This document shows positions 8,340 through 17,725 of a stretch of 36,889 nucleotides of DNA, in pieces. The notes under the pieces are model-generated. The model was not told where the DNA came from. It saw only the letters and a program-made list of their open reading frames with translations, and ran no database searches. The position numbers and the translations under genes were made by a program. Source of the DNA: Anaerolineales bacterium (GTDB lineage: Bacteria; Chloroflexota; Anaerolineae; Anaerolineales; Villigracilaceae); the NCBI GenBank assembly GCA_025056175.1, contig JANWWK010000022.1, positions 1 through 36,889 of the forward strand. The letters run 5' to 3'. Position 1 is the first letter of the stretch, and every line of letters starts with the position of its first letter.

Positions 8340-8367
8340 CAGTAATCAGTGAGCAGTGGGCAGTAAT
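8340..8367. repeat. Heptamer array, four CAGTNNN units, abutting the btuD start
   Basis: Plus-strand units are CAGTAAT, CAGTGAG, CAGTGGG and CAGTAAT, each exactly 7 bp. On the coding strand they read as NNNACTG units that end 2 nt before the btuD ATG at 8337. The array fills most of the btuC-btuD gap and takes the place of an SD. Confidence 0.85.
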
Positions 8368-8382
8368 CCAACGCGCAAGCCA

Positions 8383-9414
8383 CTAAAGTTGCCTTAATTG
8401 TTTCTGGCGCAGGATGATGGAGAGAATGACGGGGACGCCAAAGAGCGACATGACAACGTTGAGCGGCAGGACGCGCTGACTGCCAGGCAGTTGGGCAATC
8501 AGGTCGGCCAGCAGGGCAAAAGCCGCGCCCATCAGCAGAGAGGCAGGCAAAAGAGAGCGATGGTCAGCCGTTTTGAGCAGGCTGCGCGCCACGTGCGGCA
8601 CGGCTACCCCTATAAACCAGATAGGCCCACAAAAGGCAGTGGAGACCCCGGCCAGCAGGGAAGCGCTGACGATAATCCAGACGCGCGCGCGGCGCACGTT
8701 CAGACCGAGCGAACGGGCGTAATCATCGCCGAGCAACAACGCATTGAGCGGTTTGACCATCGTCAGCGCAATCAAAAGTCCAAGCAGCGCCGCCGGTAAG
8801 AAGACGTTCATCTGCGGCCAGGTGACGCCGCTGAAACTTCCCGCTGTCCACAGACTGAAGACCTGCACCCGCTCCGGCTGGCTGAAGTAAATGAGCAGGC
8901 TGACCACTGCACTGGCAAGGTAGCCGAACATGAGACCGGTAACCAGCAGGGTAAGGGTGTTCTGCACGCGGCGCGCCAGGAGCAATACCGCGCCCAGAAC
9001 CAGCGCCGCGCCCAGGCTGGCCGCCAGCGCCAGCGTGAAGTTACCGAACGTTCCCAGTCCAGAGATAAAGGTCAAGGCTGTTCCGCCGCCCCCCATCCCT
9101 AAAATGACCAGCGCCACGCCTAAACTTGCCCCGGAACTGACGCCCAAAATGTAGGGGTCAGCCAGCGGGTTGCGAAAGAGCGTCTGCATTTGCAGGCCAG
9201 AGGTCGAGAGCGCTGCTCCCACCAGCACGGCGGTCAACGCCTTGGGCAGGCGAAACTTGAAGAGAATGTCGGCCCAGGCGGCTTTTTCAGGCGTCCCGCC
9301 AAGCAGAATGTGAACGACCTGTGTAAACGGAATCGAAACCGAGCCAAAGGCCAGGCTAAGGCCAAAGGCCAGTACAAGAAGCAAGACCAGGAACGGAAAA
9401 ATCTGACGCGACAT
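8383..9414 (-). CDS. btuC: Corrinoid/iron-complex ABC transporter permease (FecCD family)
   Basis: This 343-residue permease of the FecCD/BtuC family is expected to form a homodimer with 10 helices per subunit. Hallmarks are LPKALTAVLVGAALSTSGLQMQTLFRNPLADPYILGVSSGAS near residues 55-97, which is the most conserved segment of the family; GDDYARSLGL, the ATPase-coupling loop; and FCGPIWFIGVAVPHVAR. The ATG at 9414 is chosen; an in-frame GTG at 9432 would add six residues. No good SD is seen. It is preceded by a strong hairpin after the binding-protein gene and followed by the heptamer array before btuD. Together with the lipoprotein and the ATPase it forms a complete importer. Confidence 0.92.
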   Translation of the reverse strand: MSRQIFPFLVLLLVLAFGLSLAFGSVSIPFTQVVHILLGGTPEKAAWADILFKFRLPKALTAVLVGAALSTSGLQMQTLFRNPLADPYILGVSSGASLGVALVILGMGGGGTALTFISGLGTFGNFTLALAASLGAALVLGAVLLLARRVQNTLTLLVTGLMFGYLASAVVSLLIYFSQPERVQVFSLWTAGSFSGVTWPQMNVFLPAALLGLLIALTMVKPLNALLLGDDYARSLGLNVRRARVWIIVSASLLAGVSTAFCGPIWFIGVAVPHVARSLLKTADHRSLLPASLLMGAAFALLADLIAQLPGSQRVLPLNVVMSLFGVPVILSIILRQKQLRQL

Positions 9415-9435
9415 GGAACAGGAAAACAGCACAAG

Positions 9436-9472
9436 GAATACAGAATGCAGAAAGCCTCTGCATTCTGTATTC
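9436..9472 (-). other. Strong hairpin between binding-protein gene and permease gene
   Basis: A perfect 16-bp inverted repeat (arms 9436-9451 and 9457-9472) encloses a 5-nt loop, in the gap between the btuF stop and the btuC start. It lacks a following T-run on the minus strand, so a 3' stabiliser or processing signal that raises binding-protein mRNA over permease mRNA is more likely than a full terminator. Confidence 0.7.
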
Positions 9473-9485
9473 TGATTTCAGGATT

Positions 9486-10760
9486 TTATTTCACCTGCCG
9501 ATAATACACCAATTGGTGGTTGGGGAGTAAATCGGGATGGAAGATGAAAATCAAATCGGCCAGGACACGCTCCGGGTGCAGAACGGCACTTTCGTAATAG
9601 TCGTTGCCGCCGCTGCTGTTGGTTTTGGCGTCGTTGTTCCAAACGTTGCCTTTCTGGAAGGCGGCAAAGTCGGCGTAGCGCGGGTCCATGCCTTTCAGGT
9701 CATCCAGCGCGCCCACGAAGCCCACGTTCAACCAGTAATCGGCGTCTTTGGCTTTCTCAAAGACGGCCTCGAAGGAAAGCGGCAGGCTGCCGGTGGAGGG
9801 GTCGTCACGCCACAGGTAGTTGGCGCCGGCATCGCGCAGGAAGGCGGCAGCGAAACTCTGTCCGCCGGGCATGTACCACGTCCCCTGATAGGCCGAACCA
9901 GTAAAGACCGTCGGTTTCTGGCTGACGGATGCAGTGAGGGCAACCAGTTTCTGGTAATCCTGTTCGATTTGGTCAAAGAGCGCTTCGGCTTTGGCTTCTT
10001 TGTTAAAGAAAACAGCAATAAACTTCAGCCATTCAGCGCGGCCCAGCGGGGTGGTATCCATCCACTCGGCATTGACCACCACTTTCTGGCCAGCCTGAAG
10101 CAGAACGGGGTGGGCGTCATATTCTGGCGCGCCAGAGCCGTAGGTCATCACCAGGCTGGGGGACAGTTCCAGCACTTTTTCCACGTTTACGCCGGAACCG
10201 TATCCAATCGAGGCTAGTTTGCCATCTTCGGCCATCTTCAAGACGGTGGGGTTGTTGACGTAGGTGGTGTCATCTACGCCCACCAGCCGGTCGAGCAGGC
10301 CCAATTCATCCAGCGCGGGCAGATAGGTGGTGGACATGGTGATAATGGTTTTGGCCGGCACTTCGATAATCTGTTCTTCCAAAAAGCCTTCCGGCCTGGG
10401 CGCGCCACATTGCACGAGAGCGTATGCCATTGACTCGCTCGCACCTGGCCAGGGAGTTTTGACGGTGATGACTTTGTACGAGTTGTGGTACTCGATGGTC
10501 AAGCCAGCAGCATATTCAATTTGGGCTTTTTGCGGAAAGTAATCAATGCCGGGGTCGAACTGGCCTTCGGCAATGCAGCCATCGGTCAGGTTCTCGGTTG
10601 GCGCTTCGATAACGGGCGCAGGTTGGGTGGGCGCAACCGTAGAAGTGGGCGCTTGCGTGGGGGCAACGGCAGTCGGCGCAGGGGTAGGCGTCACCGCCGG
10701 GGCGCAGGCGACCAGCAACAGGGCAAACGTCAAAATGACGAAAAGAAATTTGCGAAGCAT
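9486..10760 (-). CDS. btuF: Corrinoid-type ABC transporter substrate-binding lipoprotein
   Basis: This 424-residue lipoprotein is anchored outside the cell. The signal peptide MLRKFLFVILTFALLLVAC ends in an LVAC lipobox with Cys19, followed by about 35 residues rich in Thr/Pro/Ala/Val as a tether. The mature part has a BtuF/FecB-like fold: ALDELGLLDRLVGVDDTTYV, LSPSLVMTYGSG, and KPTVFTGSAYQGTWYMPGG. I chose the ATG at 10760 because GGAG lies 8 nt upstream. An ATG at 10766 is only 3 nt from it. It is the first gene after the cobalamin riboswitch, which makes a corrinoid the likely ligand. Sequence alone would also allow an iron chelate. A hairpin follows the gene. Confidence 0.9.
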   Translation of the reverse strand: MLRKFLFVILTFALLLVACAPAVTPTPAPTAVAPTQAPTSTVAPTQPAPVIEAPTENLTDGCIAEGQFDPGIDYFPQKAQIEYAAGLTIEYHNSYKVITVKTPWPGASESMAYALVQCGAPRPEGFLEEQIIEVPAKTIITMSTTYLPALDELGLLDRLVGVDDTTYVNNPTVLKMAEDGKLASIGYGSGVNVEKVLELSPSLVMTYGSGAPEYDAHPVLLQAGQKVVVNAEWMDTTPLGRAEWLKFIAVFFNKEAKAEALFDQIEQDYQKLVALTASVSQKPTVFTGSAYQGTWYMPGGQSFAAAFLRDAGANYLWRDDPSTGSLPLSFEAVFEKAKDADYWLNVGFVGALDDLKGMDPRYADFAAFQKGNVWNNDAKTNSSGGNDYYESAVLHPERVLADLIFIFHPDLLPNHQLVYYRQVK

Positions 10761-10811
10761 GGTCATTTCTCCAAAACAGGAATTTTTGAGTAAAACGTCG
10801 GGCAGATAGTG

Positions 10812-10843
10812 AATCAAAATCCCCTGCCTTTACAGGTCAGGGG
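10812..10843 (-). terminator. Rho-independent terminator-like hairpin in the riboswitch leader
   Basis: On the minus strand CCCCTG and CCT pair with AGG and CAGGGG across a GTAA loop with one bulged A (10821-10843). An ATTTTGATT tract follows (10812-10820). It lies after the cobalamin aptamer and before the btuF SD, so it is the probable expression platform that stops transcription when cobalamin is bound. Confidence 0.75.
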
Positions 10844-10864
10844 AGGGGGGAGGGCCAATCCGGG

Positions 10865-11070
10865 CAGGGTGCGCCGTTCCCACCTCCTTTCCGCGAGGAT
10901 GTGGTGAACCAACGACCAGGGCGGGCGACCTGACTTATTCCAGAAACCGGGGATTCATTTTCAGAAACCGGTTGTGGAACTCACAGTTGCGCGACAGCGC
11001 CGGACTTTCACCGGCTTCGCCTTTCAGCCTTCCCATCCGGGGGGTGAGGCACCCTGGGCGATTGCATTGT
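10865..11070 (-). promoter_or_regulatory. Cobalamin (adenosylcobalamin-type) riboswitch
   Basis: On the minus strand the B12-box is clear: AGCCGGTGAAAGTCCGGCGC (10997-11016) followed by GCTGTCGCGCAACTGTGAG (10980-10998). Upstream lie GGTGCC (11048-11053) and GATGGGAAGGCTGAAAGGCG. Downstream is AGTCAGGTCGCCCGCCCTGG (10916-10935), the usual 3' core motif. CAGGGTGC (11049-11056) is perfectly complementary to GCACCCTG (10865-10872), suggesting the closing helix. The element sits between the promoter and a terminator-like hairpin ahead of btuF. High cobalamin should reduce expression of the whole operon. Confidence 0.95.
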
Positions 11071-11076
11071 GGCGGT

Positions 11077-11105
11077 ATTGTATGCGGCAGCGCCCAAACT
11101 GTCAA
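11077..11105 (-). promoter_or_regulatory. Promoter of the corrinoid operon (TTGACA-17-TACAAT)
   Basis: On the minus strand a perfect -35 TTGACA (11105-11100) and a -10 TACAAT (11082-11077) are separated by exactly 17 nt. Transcription would start near 11070, just before the aptamer. It lies 28 nt beyond the GH3 stop codon, so the B12 operon has its own promoter. Confidence 0.85.
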
Positions 11106-11132
11106 TTGAAGAATGTCATTTCATTAGCGCGC

Positions 11133-13427
11133 TCAGGGGTTCATGCGGTGAACTTGTTGCAAAAGACCGGCGACAATTTCTTCCGGGTGATGCGGCAGGG
11201 AGGCAGCCTGGAACATCAAAACGCTGAGCAAGGGCATATCTTTGAACATCTCCATCACATCCATCCCGATGGTACTTTCTGTGCCATAGCGTGGCTCTTC
11301 GCCCCCGCTAAACATCTTGCGCGTGGCGGCTTCCATCTGCGCATACATCGGCCCAAAGACGGCCCGCCCACGCGGGTCGGCCAGCCATTCGCGCACGGTA
11401 GATTCTTTGTCCAGAATACAGGGCAGATTCAGCGTAGATTTGAGCGTCACTGTCAGGCGATGGCGAATATCGGCAGCAGAAGCGGCTATCAGCAGGTCGA
11501 ACTCTCCATCTTCGGTAACCCACTGCCGATAGCGAGGGTGGTAAAACGCAAACGCGCGGAAATCCAGATGAATGGAGACTGATTGAGTCTCACCCGGTTG
11601 AAGTTCCACTTTGGCAAAGCCTTTCAACTCTTTTTCGGGGCGTACCAGGCTGGCCTGACGGTCGCACACATATATCTGAACAATTTCTTTGCCCGGCACC
11701 GTGCCTGTGTTGGTGACATCTACGGTCACCGTCACACCCTCCACATCGTGAAATGTGCTGGCAGAGACTCTGGGGTTGCTATAGGCAAACGTGGTGTAGC
11801 TCAACCCGTATCCAAAGGGGAACAGGACTGGCATTCGTCTGGCATCGTAGTAACGATAGCCAATGAACAAGCCCTCGCCATAGCGCACAACCCCCAGTTC
11901 ACCCGGCCAGTTGAGATAGGAAGGGGTATCAGCCAGCGCCAGCGGGAAGGTTTCTGCCAGTTTGCCGCTGGGATTGACTCGGCCAAAGAGAATATCGGCC
12001 ACGGCCTCGGCGCCGGCCTGCCCCATCAACCAGGCTTCTAACACCGCGGCCACGTTCTCCATCCATGCGCTCATCACCACCGGTGCGCCGTTGTTAAGAA
12101 TGACAACCGTGTTGGGCTGAGCCTGAGAGACGGCCTGAATGAGCGCCACCTGTTGCGCCGTCAGGTCCAGGTCTTTGCGGTCGTAGCCTTCTGATTCTTT
12201 GTAGGTGGGCAGGGCAATGAAGAGCAAAGCCACCTCAGCGTTTTGGGCTGCACGGACGGCTTCGTCAATCAAATCCTGGCGGAAGACGTCATCGGAGGGA
12301 TAGCCTTCAGCGTAGATTATTTCTGCCGACTGGGCGCGCGCCACAATCTCCTCAAACGGCACCGAAACACGCGTGGGGTTGATGTGCGAACTGCCACCGC
12401 CCTGAAAATGCGGTTTTTTGGCCGCACGGCCAATGACGGCAATGCGCGCAGGCTGCTTAAGCGGCAAGATGCCGTTGTTTTTGAGCAAAACCATGCCTTC
12501 AGCGGCTATCTGACGCGCCAGCTGATGATGGGCTTCTACATCAAACGAACCGGTTTTGGGCGTCTCTTTGGCTTTGAAGACGATGCGGAGAATGCGGCGC
12601 ACGGCTTCATCGAGGACGGCTTCGTCCAATTGCCCGGAACGCACCGCTTCCACCACTGCCTGAACGCGGCGCTCTTGTGGACCGGGCATTTCCCAATCCA
12701 ATCCAGCCTTGAGGGCCGCCACGCGGTCACGCACCGCACCCCAATCCGAAACGACCAGACCCTCGAACCCCCATTCGTTTTTGAGAATGTCGGTCAGCAA
12801 GGTGTGGTGTTCCGAAGCAAACGTGCCATTGACCTTATTGTAGGAACACATCACCGTCCACGGTTGGGCTTGTTTGACGGCCTTCTCAAACGCCGGCAGA
12901 TAGATTTCACGCAAGGTGCGCTCATCTACTTCAGCGCTGATGGTGAAACGCTGGAACTCCTGATTGTTGACGGCATAGTGCTTGATAGAAGTGCCAACGC
13001 CCTTCGATTGTACGCCTTGAATGAAATTTGCCGCCAGTTCACCGGCCAGATAGGGGTCTTCGGAGAAGTACTCAAAGTTCCGTCCACCCAATGGCGAGCG
13101 TTTCATGTTGACGCCGGGACCAAGCAGAACATCCACGTTGAGGGCAATACATTCCTCGCCCAGCGCCTCGCCCATTTTGCGGATTAAGTCCACATCCCAC
13201 GTGGAAGCGGAACAAGAAGCGGTGGGGAAGCAGGTGGCAGGCAGGCTTTCCATGCCCAGGGCGTGGACATCCGGCACGCGCCGCACGCCGTGCGGACCAT
13301 CGGAGACAATCATCTCCGGCACACCAAGTCGTTCGATGGGTGTCGAAGTCCAGGCACTGGCGCCAGTGCAGAGTGCAGCCTTTTCTTCGAGCGTCATCTG
13401 CGAGAGGATGGATGCAATGTCTTTCAT
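11133..13427 (-). CDS. Glycoside hydrolase family 3 beta-glucosidase
   Basis: This 764-residue GH3 enzyme is expected to release terminal beta-linked glucose (or xylose) from oligosaccharides. The ATG at 13427 has AAGGAG 7 nt upstream. The open frame continues upstream, but that part is antisense-like noise over the MFS gene. Domain order is a TIM-barrel (about 1-310) with VSDGPHGVR and KHYAVNNQE, then nucleophile D228 in VVSDWGAV, an alpha/beta sandwich (about 320-550) and a C-terminal fibronectin-III-like domain with VTNTGTVPGKEIVQIYV and the usual FAFYHPRYRQWV end. About 80 more residues form a helical tail. No signal peptide is seen, so it is probably cytoplasmic and acts on imported sugars. 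It lies 41 nt after the MFS permease gene. Confidence 0.95.
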   Translation of the reverse strand: MKDIASILSQMTLEEKAALCTGASAWTSTPIERLGVPEMIVSDGPHGVRRVPDVHALGMESLPATCFPTASCSASTWDVDLIRKMGEALGEECIALNVDVLLGPGVNMKRSPLGGRNFEYFSEDPYLAGELAANFIQGVQSKGVGTSIKHYAVNNQEFQRFTISAEVDERTLREIYLPAFEKAVKQAQPWTVMCSYNKVNGTFASEHHTLLTDILKNEWGFEGLVVSDWGAVRDRVAALKAGLDWEMPGPQERRVQAVVEAVRSGQLDEAVLDEAVRRILRIVFKAKETPKTGSFDVEAHHQLARQIAAEGMVLLKNNGILPLKQPARIAVIGRAAKKPHFQGGGSSHINPTRVSVPFEEIVARAQSAEIIYAEGYPSDDVFRQDLIDEAVRAAQNAEVALLFIALPTYKESEGYDRKDLDLTAQQVALIQAVSQAQPNTVVILNNGAPVVMSAWMENVAAVLEAWLMGQAGAEAVADILFGRVNPSGKLAETFPLALADTPSYLNWPGELGVVRYGEGLFIGYRYYDARRMPVLFPFGYGLSYTTFAYSNPRVSASTFHDVEGVTVTVDVTNTGTVPGKEIVQIYVCDRQASLVRPEKELKGFAKVELQPGETQSVSIHLDFRAFAFYHPRYRQWVTEDGEFDLLIAASAADIRHRLTVTLKSTLNLPCILDKESTVREWLADPRGRAVFGPMYAQMEAATRKMFSGGEEPRYGTESTIGMDVMEMFKDMPLLSVLMFQAASLPHHPEEIVAGLLQQVHRMNP

Positions 13428-13468
13428 GGCAAACTCCTTAGAACGAGAGAACAAACGGAAGAGGAACC

Positions 13469-14680
13469 TCAGTGGCTTGCGCCCGAACGCAAAGTCAGAA
13501 GATACAGACCGAGCAGGCCGCCATAGACGGCCAGCAAACACCAGGGAATGACCTCCAGCGAAACCTGGCGGGCAAACACCCCCATCAAACCGGGGATAAC
13601 CGCCGTCCCCAGGCCAGTTGCGGCCATTTGCATTCCAATCGTGTTCGCAGCAAAATGTTCGCCCACACGTCGGCTGGTACCAGACATCATGGCCGGAAAA
13701 ATGGGCGCAATCGAAAAGCCAATCACAACCACTGCCAGCAAATTCAGTAAAGGTGATGGATTCCAGACGAGCAGCGCCGAACCGGCCAGTGCGCCGATTA
13801 AGCCGCCGCTGACCAGCAGGTTGACCCCTGCACGGCGGGCAAACAACCCGGCCAAAATGCGCCCGACGGTGAACGTCGCCCAATAACTGCCCGCCCAAAA
13901 GCCGGCAGCAGTCGGCGTTACACCGCGTGATTCGGTCAAGAGGGTGTAGACCCATGTCCCCAGCGCGGTCTCGCCGCCAACATACAAAAAGAACAAGCCG
14001 ATACTCATCCACACGCGCGGTTGAAGGAGGGTTTCGAGCAGCGGAGTCTGGTAGTTGGTCAATTTTTTGGGTGTCTCGGAGGCAGCAGGCCGCGTTTCAA
14101 CCTGCCACATTCCCAATGTAAGTGCAAATCCCGCTGCCAGCAAGAACTGAAATGTGCTGACCGCCTGATAGCCGAACTGCCAGGCGTTCCATGTGGTCAA
14201 CCCAAAAGTCATGATAATTGGGCCAAGCGTGATGCCAATTCCCCAACTGGCGTGAAGCCATTGCATCACGCCCTCGCTAAAGTGCGCTGCGGCGTAGGTA
14301 TTCAACCCGGCATCAATTGCGCCTGCCCCCAGCCCGGCAACGATACCCAGCAACACCATGACCCACCAGGTTGGCGCAAGGGTGTAGCCGAGCAATGCCA
14401 GGCCCGTCAACGCACAACTGAGACTTAATACTCTTCCTACGCCCAGGCGGGTGACCAAGGGACCACTGAAGAAGCTGGAAGTCATATAGCCGGTCACACC
14501 AGCCGCCAGCAATATCCCAATCGCATCCAGTGGAATAGAAAAGTGGGTACGAATTGAAGGCCAGGCTACGCCGAGCAAGCCATCGGGCATGCCCAACGCA
14601 ACAAAGGCCACATAAGCCAGTAACACCAGGCCCAACTGCGGATACTGTTTCATTTTGCGCCAGAGGGAAATCGTTGTCAT
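13469..14680 (-). CDS. MFS transporter, sugar permease-like
   Basis: This is a twelve-helix major facilitator protein of about 403 residues. The N-terminal half has FVALGMPDGLLGVAWPSIR and a GAGAIDAGLNTYAA segment, both typical of FucP-like and related sugar or unknown-substrate permeases. A polar linker (ETRPAASETPKKL) separates the two six-helix bundles. The C-terminal half has GGETALGTWVYTLL and GFSIAPIFPAMMSGTSRR. The start is uncertain: ATG 14680 is chosen, ATG 14653 would remove nine residues, and TTG 14743 would add 21. None has a clear SD. It is co-directional with the GH3 gene 41 nt downstream and divergent from tetR, so import of a beta-glucoside or aglycone-bearing sugar followed by hydrolysis is plausible. 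Confidence 0.88.
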   Translation of the reverse strand: MTTISLWRKMKQYPQLGLVLLAYVAFVALGMPDGLLGVAWPSIRTHFSIPLDAIGILLAAGVTGYMTSSFFSGPLVTRLGVGRVLSLSCALTGLALLGYTLAPTWWVMVLLGIVAGLGAGAIDAGLNTYAAAHFSEGVMQWLHASWGIGITLGPIIMTFGLTTWNAWQFGYQAVSTFQFLLAAGFALTLGMWQVETRPAASETPKKLTNYQTPLLETLLQPRVWMSIGLFFLYVGGETALGTWVYTLLTESRGVTPTAAGFWAGSYWATFTVGRILAGLFARRAGVNLLVSGGLIGALAGSALLVWNPSPLLNLLAVVVIGFSIAPIFPAMMSGTSRRVGEHFAANTIGMQMAATGLGTAVIPGLMGVFARQVSLEVIPWCLLAVYGGLLGLYLLTLRSGASH

Positions 14681-14746
14681 AGAAGAAAGAAGGGAAGAAA
14701 GGAGAGAAAGGAAATGGTCTGCCGAAGGCAAAAGAACACCCAAACA

Positions 14747-14770
14747 CCTCGCCTTTGACCGGTGGCGAGG
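14747..14770 (-). other. Inverted repeat in the MFS leader
   Basis: CCTCGCC (14747-14753) and GGCGAGG (14764-14770) form a 7-bp stem around a 10-nt loop. It lies in the 5' leader of the MFS-GH3 transcript. Its function is unknown; a leader hairpin is the simplest reading. Confidence 0.4.
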
Positions 14771-14804
14771 AAGGGGAAAGAATTAAGCGTCATTTTACTA
14801 CAAC

Positions 14805-14826
14805 TTACCTAGTCAAAGATAGGTAA
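14805..14826. promoter_or_regulatory. Probable TetR-family operator (perfect 7-bp inverted repeat)
   Basis: TTACCTA (14805-14811) and TAGGTAA (14820-14826) are exact reverse complements separated by 8 bp. The site lies in the divergent tetR/MFS intergenic region, immediately before the ATG at 14828 and just upstream of a TATAAT. This is the expected place for autoregulation and control of the MFS-GH3 pair. Confidence 0.7.
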
Positions 14827-14827
14827 A

Positions 14828-15451
14828 ATGAGTATAATTTACTGTGTGAGCGAACTCAAGCGTCCCCGCCGCACCCAAAGCGAACGTACCCGCGCCAGTC
14901 GGGAGAAAATCCTTCAGGCTGCGCTGGAATTTTTTTCGCGGGATGGGTTTCGCGGCGCGAAACTTTCCGAAATTGCCCAGGCCGCCGGGTTGACCGAACC
15001 GGGCCTGCTCCACCACTTCCCCAGCAAAAATCATCTGCTGATGCAGGTATTGGATGAGCGCGACCGCGTCAACCAGAAGCGAATTAATGACATCCTGAGC
15101 CAGGAAGGCAGTCATGTGCTTGATTCGCTGCACGCGCTGGTCAAACACAATGCCACCGTGCCGGGGCTGGTGCAACTGTTCACCGTTTTGGTTGCCGAAA
15201 GCCTGGTTCCCGAACATCCGGCGCGGGAGTTCTTCGTGCAACGCTACCAGCGCACGCGCTCAAATCTGGTTGAGGCAATTGCCAAAGCGCAAAAAGCAGG
15301 TGAAATCCGGCAAGATATTTCTGCCGAAGTCCTGGGCGTTTTGCTGTTTGCTGTGATGGACGGGCTGCAAGTGCAATGGTTACTGCAGCCTGAACAGATT
15401 GATATGCCCGCCGCCTTCGGTCTGTTTTTGGAACTGGTCAGAGCAAAATAA
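14828..15451 (+). CDS. TetR/AcrR-family transcriptional regulator
   Basis: This DNA-binding regulator has up to 207 residues. The N-terminal helix-turn-helix is textbook TetR: REKILQAALEFFSRDGFRGAKLSEIAQAAGLTEPGLLHHFPSKNHLL at about residues 24-70. The C-terminal ligand and dimer domain is all-helical (VLGVLLFAVMDGLQVQWLL near the end). Two starts are possible. ATG 14828 directly follows the inverted repeat and has only a weak AGG upstream. GTG 14846 lies 7 nt after a TATAAT and would give 201 residues starting SELKRPRRTQ. The second start would leave the operator entirely outside the gene. It is divergent from the MFS-GH3 operon, which it probably represses. Confidence 0.92.
   Translation: MSIIYCVSELKRPRRTQSERTRASREKILQAALEFFSRDGFRGAKLSEIAQAAGLTEPGLLHHFPSKNHLLMQVLDERDRVNQKRINDILSQEGSHVLDSLHALVKHNATVPGLVQLFTVLVAESLVPEHPAREFFVQRYQRTRSNLVEAIAKAQKAGEIRQDISAEVLGVLLFAVMDGLQVQWLLQPEQIDMPAAFGLFLELVRAK
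14833..14838 (+). promoter_or_regulatory. Consensus -10 TATAAT before the alternative tetR GTG start
   Basis: A perfect TATAAT is 7 nt upstream of an in-frame GTG at 14846. A weak -35 (TAGTCA at 14810-14815) lies 17 nt upstream and overlaps the inverted repeat. If used, the transcript would start close to the GTG, giving a leaderless mRNA. Confidence 0.5.
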
Positions 15452-15480
15452 GAGCCAGAAGTGGTTCAAGAAAGAGCCTA

Positions 15481-15509
15481 TTGACTTCGTTTGTTAACTG
15501 TGCTTTAAT
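15481..15509 (+). promoter_or_regulatory. Promoter of the family-5 ABC importer (TTGACT-17-TTTAAT)
   Basis: A -35 TTGACT (15481-15486) and a -10 TTTAAT (15504-15509) have the ideal 17-nt spacing. Transcription would start at about 15516, inside the first of two palindromic operators. The leader to the binding-protein ATG is about 170 nt. Confidence 0.8.
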
Positions 15510-15534
15510 GTAACCGGTTACTGTAACCGGTTAC
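15510..15534. promoter_or_regulatory. Double LacI-family type operator
   Basis: Two identical perfect 12-bp palindromes GTAACCGGTTAC (15510-15521 and 15523-15534) are separated by a single T. They start directly after the -10 box and cover the transcription start. Palindromes with a central CG in an AACCGGTT-type core are typical of LacI/GalR-family repressors of sugar genes. The cognate regulator is not in this window. Confidence 0.8.
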
Positions 15535-15575
15535 AAACTTAGTGTTTTCGCGCGTTTCTCCTCGTTATTGGCTTT

Positions 15576-15615
15576 GCCGGCTTACAGAACGGTTCGGTTC
15601 TGAATTTTTTCCGGC
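15576..15615 (+). other. Nested hairpin with T-run in the importer leader
   Basis: CAGAAC (15585-15590) and GTTCTG (15597-15602) form a 6-bp stem followed by AATTTTTT. An outer GCCGG (15576-15580) pairs with CCGGC (15611-15615). The inner stem with its T-run resembles a weak terminator. It could attenuate the operon, or be a chance structure. Confidence 0.4.
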
Positions 15616-15684
15616 GGTAATCGTGGGTCGGTTATCGCCACGAAAACAAATGCCCTCCCTGAACCAGGAAAGGAGAAAGAGAAA

Positions 15685-17589
<1,905 letters not shown>

Positions 17590-17604
17590 CTGACCTGCCA
17601 TATC

Positions 17605-17641
17605 AATCGCCATGTTCCGCGCACCCCGGAGCATGGCGATT
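17605..17641 (+). other. Strong hairpin after the binding-protein gene
   Basis: Arms 17605-17619 and 17627-17641 form a 15-bp stem (one G-T pair) with a 7-nt loop, 16 nt after the stop codon. No T-run follows, so it is more likely a 3' stabiliser or partial terminator that raises binding-protein mRNA over the permease mRNAs than a full stop. Confidence 0.75.
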
Positions 17642-17725
17642 TGCTATAATGATTGATGATATGTTTCATTGTGTGAAAATATCCATTAAATGCACGTTTT
17701 CCCGTTTTTTACAGGAGGTGCCGGC

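Noticed and set aside
11133-11160. Terminator between the GH3 gene and the B12 promoter
   Set aside because: Only a short GC-rich palindrome is seen after the stop, with no stable stem plus T-run.
13428-14012. N-terminal extension of the GH3 gene by about 195 codons
   Set aside because: The extension overlaps the MFS gene in another frame and has no family match. The ATG at 13427 has an AAGGAG site.
17645-17650. TATAAT as a second promoter before the permease genes
   Set aside because: The region 17 nt upstream is the loop and arm of the hairpin and has no -35 similarity.
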